Assembly (NCBI GenBank): GCA_963742315.1
Contig: CAVULE010000007.1
Coordinates: 62,001 to 126,000, forward strand
DNA: 64,000 nucleotides
From: AV69 sp963742315
GTDB taxonomy: Bacteria > Verrucomicrobiota > Verrucomicrobiia > Chthoniobacterales > UBA10450
Direction of reading: 5' to 3'
The notes below the pieces were generated by a model. That model was not told the origin of the DNA and ran no database searches. It saw nothing but the letters and a program-made list of their open reading frames with translations. Position numbers and translations under genes: made by a program. Each line of letters begins with the position of its first letter. The first letter of the stretch is position 1. Of the stretch, positions 61,492 through 64,000 are shown one piece after another.

Positions 61492-61689
61492 AACCGCAGC
61501 AGAAATTGCTTCTCGCCAGCAGCGCAATAAACCGTCCGCGTCAAAAAATTCTTAGACTGAATATAAGACTGATTACTCTGGCTGTTCTCGCGATTCTTAG
61601 CGACCAGCATTGATTTCGCGTACGGCGCAAAGCACAAGATGACGCAATCAAATGTGCGAAAGAGTGGTTGTCCCTCGTTGCCGCCGGCG

Positions 61690-62568
61690 TCAGCGGTCGG
61701 CTTCCGCGGGCTCGAGATGCACCATGACATCCTGAATGCGCGAGTTGGCCGAAATCAGTGCAGCTTTCACTTGATGACCGACGCGATGTCCTTCGCTGAT
61801 GGTCAGTGACGGATCAACTTCGACGTGCAGTTCGACAAAGAGTCCAGTTCCGCTTTTCCTAATAAGGCATTTCTCGATCCCTCGGACCCCGGGCTGGTTT
61901 GCGGCGGCTGTGCATATTGACTCGCGAAGCTGTGGTGATACCGCGTGGTCGGTGGCATCGTAGACGGACGCTCTCACGATCCGAAAAGCGTTTGTCACAA
62001 TGACCGAACACGCCGCTAGAGCGCCCCAATCGTCTGCCATTTCCCATCCTTTGCCGCCGATCAGCGCGATTGTAATGCCAATCGCTGCTGCGGCGGAAGT
62101 CACGGCGTCAGAACGGTGATGCCACGCGTCGCCTTTTAGCGCGTTGGAATCGAGAGTATTCGCCACAGCGAAGACGCGCCGCGAAAGCAACTCTTTCACG
62201 ACAATCACCGCGATCAACACCGGTAGCGTGAACCAGGCCGGTGAATGATGCGGAGTCCTGATCTCCACGATCGATTGATACGCGATAAATGCGGCCGCAA
62301 GGAACAAGCAGCCGCCGGAAAACATACCGGTGAGTGCGTCGATTTTTCCGTGTCCGTACGGGTGGTCTTCATCGGCGGGTTTGAGTGACAAACGAAAACC
62401 GGCCCAGGTAATAACTGAACTGAAGATGTCACTTGCAGATTCAATCCCGTCGGCAACTAGCGCATACGAATTGCCAACAACGCCAACGCCGATCTTAATA
62501 ATCATCAGCGAGACGTTGATACAAATTGCGAGAATTCCGAGCCCAAATGATTCGGATGCCGATGGCAT
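61690..62568 (-). CDS. CDF cation efflux protein (FieF-like)
   Basis: 292 residues. YALVADGIESASDIFSS and DAWHHRSDAVTSAAAAIG are the DxxxD/HxxxD metal sites of a second CDF exporter, and the cytoplasmic domain (VELHVEVDPSLTISEGHRVGHQVK) has the conserved His. The closest pattern is FieF/MamB. It faces the CzcD-like gene from the opposite strand. Confidence 0.88.
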   Translation of the reverse strand: MPSASESFGLGILAICINVSLMIIKIGVGVVGNSYALVADGIESASDIFSSVITWAGFRLSLKPADEDHPYGHGKIDALTGMFSGGCLFLAAAFIAYQSIVEIRTPHHSPAWFTLPVLIAVIVVKELLSRRVFAVANTLDSNALKGDAWHHRSDAVTSAAAAIGITIALIGGKGWEMADDWGALAACSVIVTNAFRIVRASVYDATDHAVSPQLRESICTAAANQPGVRGIEKCLIRKSGTGLFVELHVEVDPSLTISEGHRVGHQVKAALISANSRIQDVMVHLEPAEADR

Positions 62569-62630
62569 GAAGGTTAGTAGCGCGGATTCGGATCCGACGC
62601 TGTTAATTGTACTGGCGAGAGCTGGTCTGC

Positions 62631-63284
62631 CTAGCAGCAGCCTGCTTCTCGGACGCAGCGACAGGCGAGAACTCCACCTAGTGCGCCAAGGGTAGGCGCG
62701 AGCAGATAGATCCAGAGGCTTTGCAGATGGAAGCTAACAACGGCCGGGCCGAGTGAGCGCGCTGGATTCATCGACGCGCCGCAGATCGGACCGGCAAACA
62801 TTGCTTCCAATCCAATGACGGAGCCGACGACTATTCCAGCGGTGATTCCCTTTTCTCGTGCGCCGGTTGAGACGCCAAGAATAACAAACATCAATAGCGC
62901 CGTCAGAATCAGTTCCAGAACGAAAGATTGAAGTAGCGGACCTGTAGGAATCGTCGCTCCAAGGGTGCCATTAGCTGGGAAAAGTAATCGCAAGACAATG
63001 CTGGCCAGGAACGCACCGGCACATTGGCTAACGACATAAGGCAAAACTTCGCGCGATTCGAATCGGCGCGCCGCCCAAAAGCCAATTGTTACCGCGGGAT
63101 TAATATGGGCGCCCGAAATGTCTCCAAGGCTGTAGATCATGGCCAGCACGATCAGGCCGAAGGTCAGCGCGATCCCCACATGGGAAACGCCTCCCCCACT
63201 GACTTCGTCAATAACGACCGCGCCAGTCCCCGCGAAAACAAGCGCGAACGTTCCGAGACATTCAGCGGCGAGTTTCTTTGCCAT
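62631..63284 (-). CDS. MIP-family aquaglyceroporin, AqpS-like
   Basis: 217 residues, six helices and two NPA loops: N62 (SGAHINPAVTIG) and N173 (GASMNPARSLGP). It lies 6 bp downstream of arsC, an arrangement seen in arsenic operons where an aquaglyceroporin (AqpS) conducts arsenite out instead of ArsB. The C-terminal RCVREAGCC adds Cys residues. Water or glycerol conduction is the alternative. Confidence 0.86.
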   Translation of the reverse strand: MAKKLAAECLGTFALVFAGTGAVVIDEVSGGGVSHVGIALTFGLIVLAMIYSLGDISGAHINPAVTIGFWAARRFESREVLPYVVSQCAGAFLASIVLRLLFPANGTLGATIPTGPLLQSFVLELILTALLMFVILGVSTGAREKGITAGIVVGSVIGLEAMFAGPICGASMNPARSLGPAVVSFHLQSLWIYLLAPTLGALGGVLACRCVREAGCC

Positions 63285-63290
63285 CGCGAT

Positions 63291-63740
63291 CTACGTCGCC
63301 ACCGTTTGCAGGCAGACCTCGTCGCACCACTGCTCAATCTTCGCCCGGATTTCGTCGCGAATGATCCGGACTTGTTCGAGTTTTGCGGTCTCGCTGCCTT
63401 GCACCTCCGAAGGATCGGGGAAACCCCAATGCAATCGCGTCGCGGGGCCCGGGAAAATAGGACATTTCTCCGCGCTGGCCTCGTCGCACACGGTGATGAC
63501 GTAGGCGAAGAGCTGGCCTGATTTAAATACATCGAAGACGGCTTGTGTTTTCTTTTTCGAAATATCGATCCCAGCTTCCGCCATCACTTGCACCGCGAGC
63601 GGATTAAGCGTGCCCGGTTCAAGACCGGCGCTCTGTGCTTCGAAATATTCGCCGCAAATCGTGTTTAGCCATGCCTCAGCCATCTGGCTGCGGGCGCTGT
63701 TGTGAACGCAGATGAAGAGAACGCGTTTTTTCATCTCCAT
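63291..63740 (-). CDS. arsC: thioredoxin-coupled arsenate reductase
   Basis: 149 residues of the low-molecular-weight phosphatase fold. The loop CVHNSARS holds C11 and R17, and C85 (TVCDEA) and C93 (EKCPIF) are the two further Cys of thioredoxin-type ArsC. FPDPSEVQG carries the general acid Asp. It reduces arsenate to arsenite, and the neighbouring AqpS-like channel would release it. No ArsR gene is visible. Confidence 0.92.
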   Translation of the reverse strand: MEMKKRVLFICVHNSARSQMAEAWLNTICGEYFEAQSAGLEPGTLNPLAVQVMAEAGIDISKKKTQAVFDVFKSGQLFAYVITVCDEASAEKCPIFPGPATRLHWGFPDPSEVQGSETAKLEQVRIIRDEIRAKIEQWCDEVCLQTVAT

Positions 63741-63784
63741 AAGGTACCGTGAAGTCGCACGAATGAAAAGCCGGGCGTGGCGAT

Positions 63785-63802
63785 GTCACGTAAGTTTCAC
63801 GC
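63785..63802. promoter_or_regulatory. Pho-box-like repeats upstream of arsC
   Basis: GTCACGT (63785) and TTCACGC (63796) are spaced 11 bp and closely match GTCACCT/TTCACGT at 58170-58187. They are about 45 bp upstream of the arsC start but read in the opposite direction to that gene, so function is uncertain. Confidence 0.3.
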
Positions 63803-63804
63803 GA

Positions 63805-63850
63805 ATTAAAAAAGAGCAGGCGCCCGGGCTTTTCAACCCGGACGCCGCTC
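63805..63850 (-). terminator. intrinsic terminator for leftward transcription from beyond the window
   Basis: The stem GAGC-GGCG-CCGGG pairs with CCCGG-CGCC-GCTC (63814-63850, two mismatches). On the minus strand it is followed by TTTTTT at 63808-63813. It probably ends an operon that enters from the right edge, separating it from arsC. Confidence 0.75.
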
Positions 63851-64000
63851 ACTTATCTCCCTCACGCGGTTTGGAGCTGTAGGACGTTTCTGTCCCCTGG
63901 CAGCCCATTAATCCTGTTTTGTAACAACCCGGCGGAGATGGCGTAACGAATCAGTGAAATTTCGATTGCTCAGGCGCTCGCTCACCCTTGGTGAGCCTTC
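63851..64000. other. right-edge region, no supported gene
   Basis: A minus-strand frame is open from the edge to a TAA at 63908-63910 (about 30 codons, SERLSNRNFTDSLRHLRR). It may be the end of a gene that the terminator at 63805-63850 serves, but it is too short to name. Confidence 0.3.

Noticed and set aside
63908..64000. partial minus-strand ORF at the right edge
   Set aside because: Only 30 codons and no recognisable motif, so it is kept as a region note rather than a gene.
1..64000. CRISPR arrays, tRNA or rRNA genes, transposases
   Set aside because: I searched intergenic stretches by eye for regularly spaced repeats, tRNA T-arm signatures and transposase motifs and found none. A tRNAscan-SE or CRISPR finder run would settle it.

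Overview
The window reads as chromosomal DNA from a Gram-negative, probably free-living bacterium of moderately high GC. Signs of an outer membrane are the heptose enzymes, an O/P-type porin, a Prc protease and periplasmic L,D-transpeptidase and D,D-carboxypeptidase. Gene content and the dense hairpin repeats between genes look like Verrucomicrobiota (soil Chthoniobacterales type). That placement is an inference from general character, not from a marker-gene comparison.

Layout. 1-2490 (minus): methyltransferase, DUF2064 glycosyltransferase and an SDR epimerase cut by the left edge. 3073-5299 (plus): homocysteine methyltransferase, metF and a decayed second MTHFR C-terminus. 5362-9931 (plus): VTT membrane protein, cdd, mnmG (with an apparent single-base frameshift and an internal parS-like site), plsY, gpsA. 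9928-11866 (minus): lipid kinase, heptose-1-P adenylyltransferase and purN with 4-bp overlaps. 11958-17939: DUF4912 protein, a four-helix-bundle gene flanked by pyrimidine/purine-rich inverted repeats, two APC permeases, a two-lobed retropepsin-like protease and a PH-domain protein. 17979-20869: murU/amgK-like peptidoglycan recycling pair plus a CPBP protease. 20866-26024: MBL hydrolase, Prc, L,D-transpeptidase, thyA, zinc-ribbon protein. 26235-30322: dnaK, groES, groEL and a strong terminator. 30381-44402: lipoprotein, cupin, gdhA, mrdA, uvrC, site-2 protease, FAD oxidoreductase, folD, LPLAT, ubiX, xylB, glyoxalase-like protein, D,D-carboxypeptidase. 44645-50358: bioF, mtnP, miaB, membrane protein, heptosyltransferase.

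50553-53595 carries dnaN and dnaA with a 530-bp non-coding stretch upstream of dnaA that holds a perfect DnaA box, so it is the best oriC candidate. Together with the parS-like 16-bp palindrome inside mnmG, this suggests the window lies in the origin domain. 53596-55162 holds two secreted proteins and secG.

55482-64000 is an accessory-looking stretch for phosphate, metals and arsenic: porin, PstS-like protein, small membrane protein, Cys-rich secreted protein, outer-membrane barrel, MerP-like and MerT-like proteins without merA, two CDF exporters, and an aquaglyceroporin next to a thioredoxin-type ArsC. Pho-box-like 11-bp-spaced repeats precede three of these transcription units.

The most unusual feature is the repeat biology. 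Multi-hairpin palindromic elements sit between convergent genes and also appear in frame inside miaB and uvrC, adding peptide segments to conserved enzymes. I saw no CRISPR array, tRNA, rRNA, insertion sequence or recognisable defence system.
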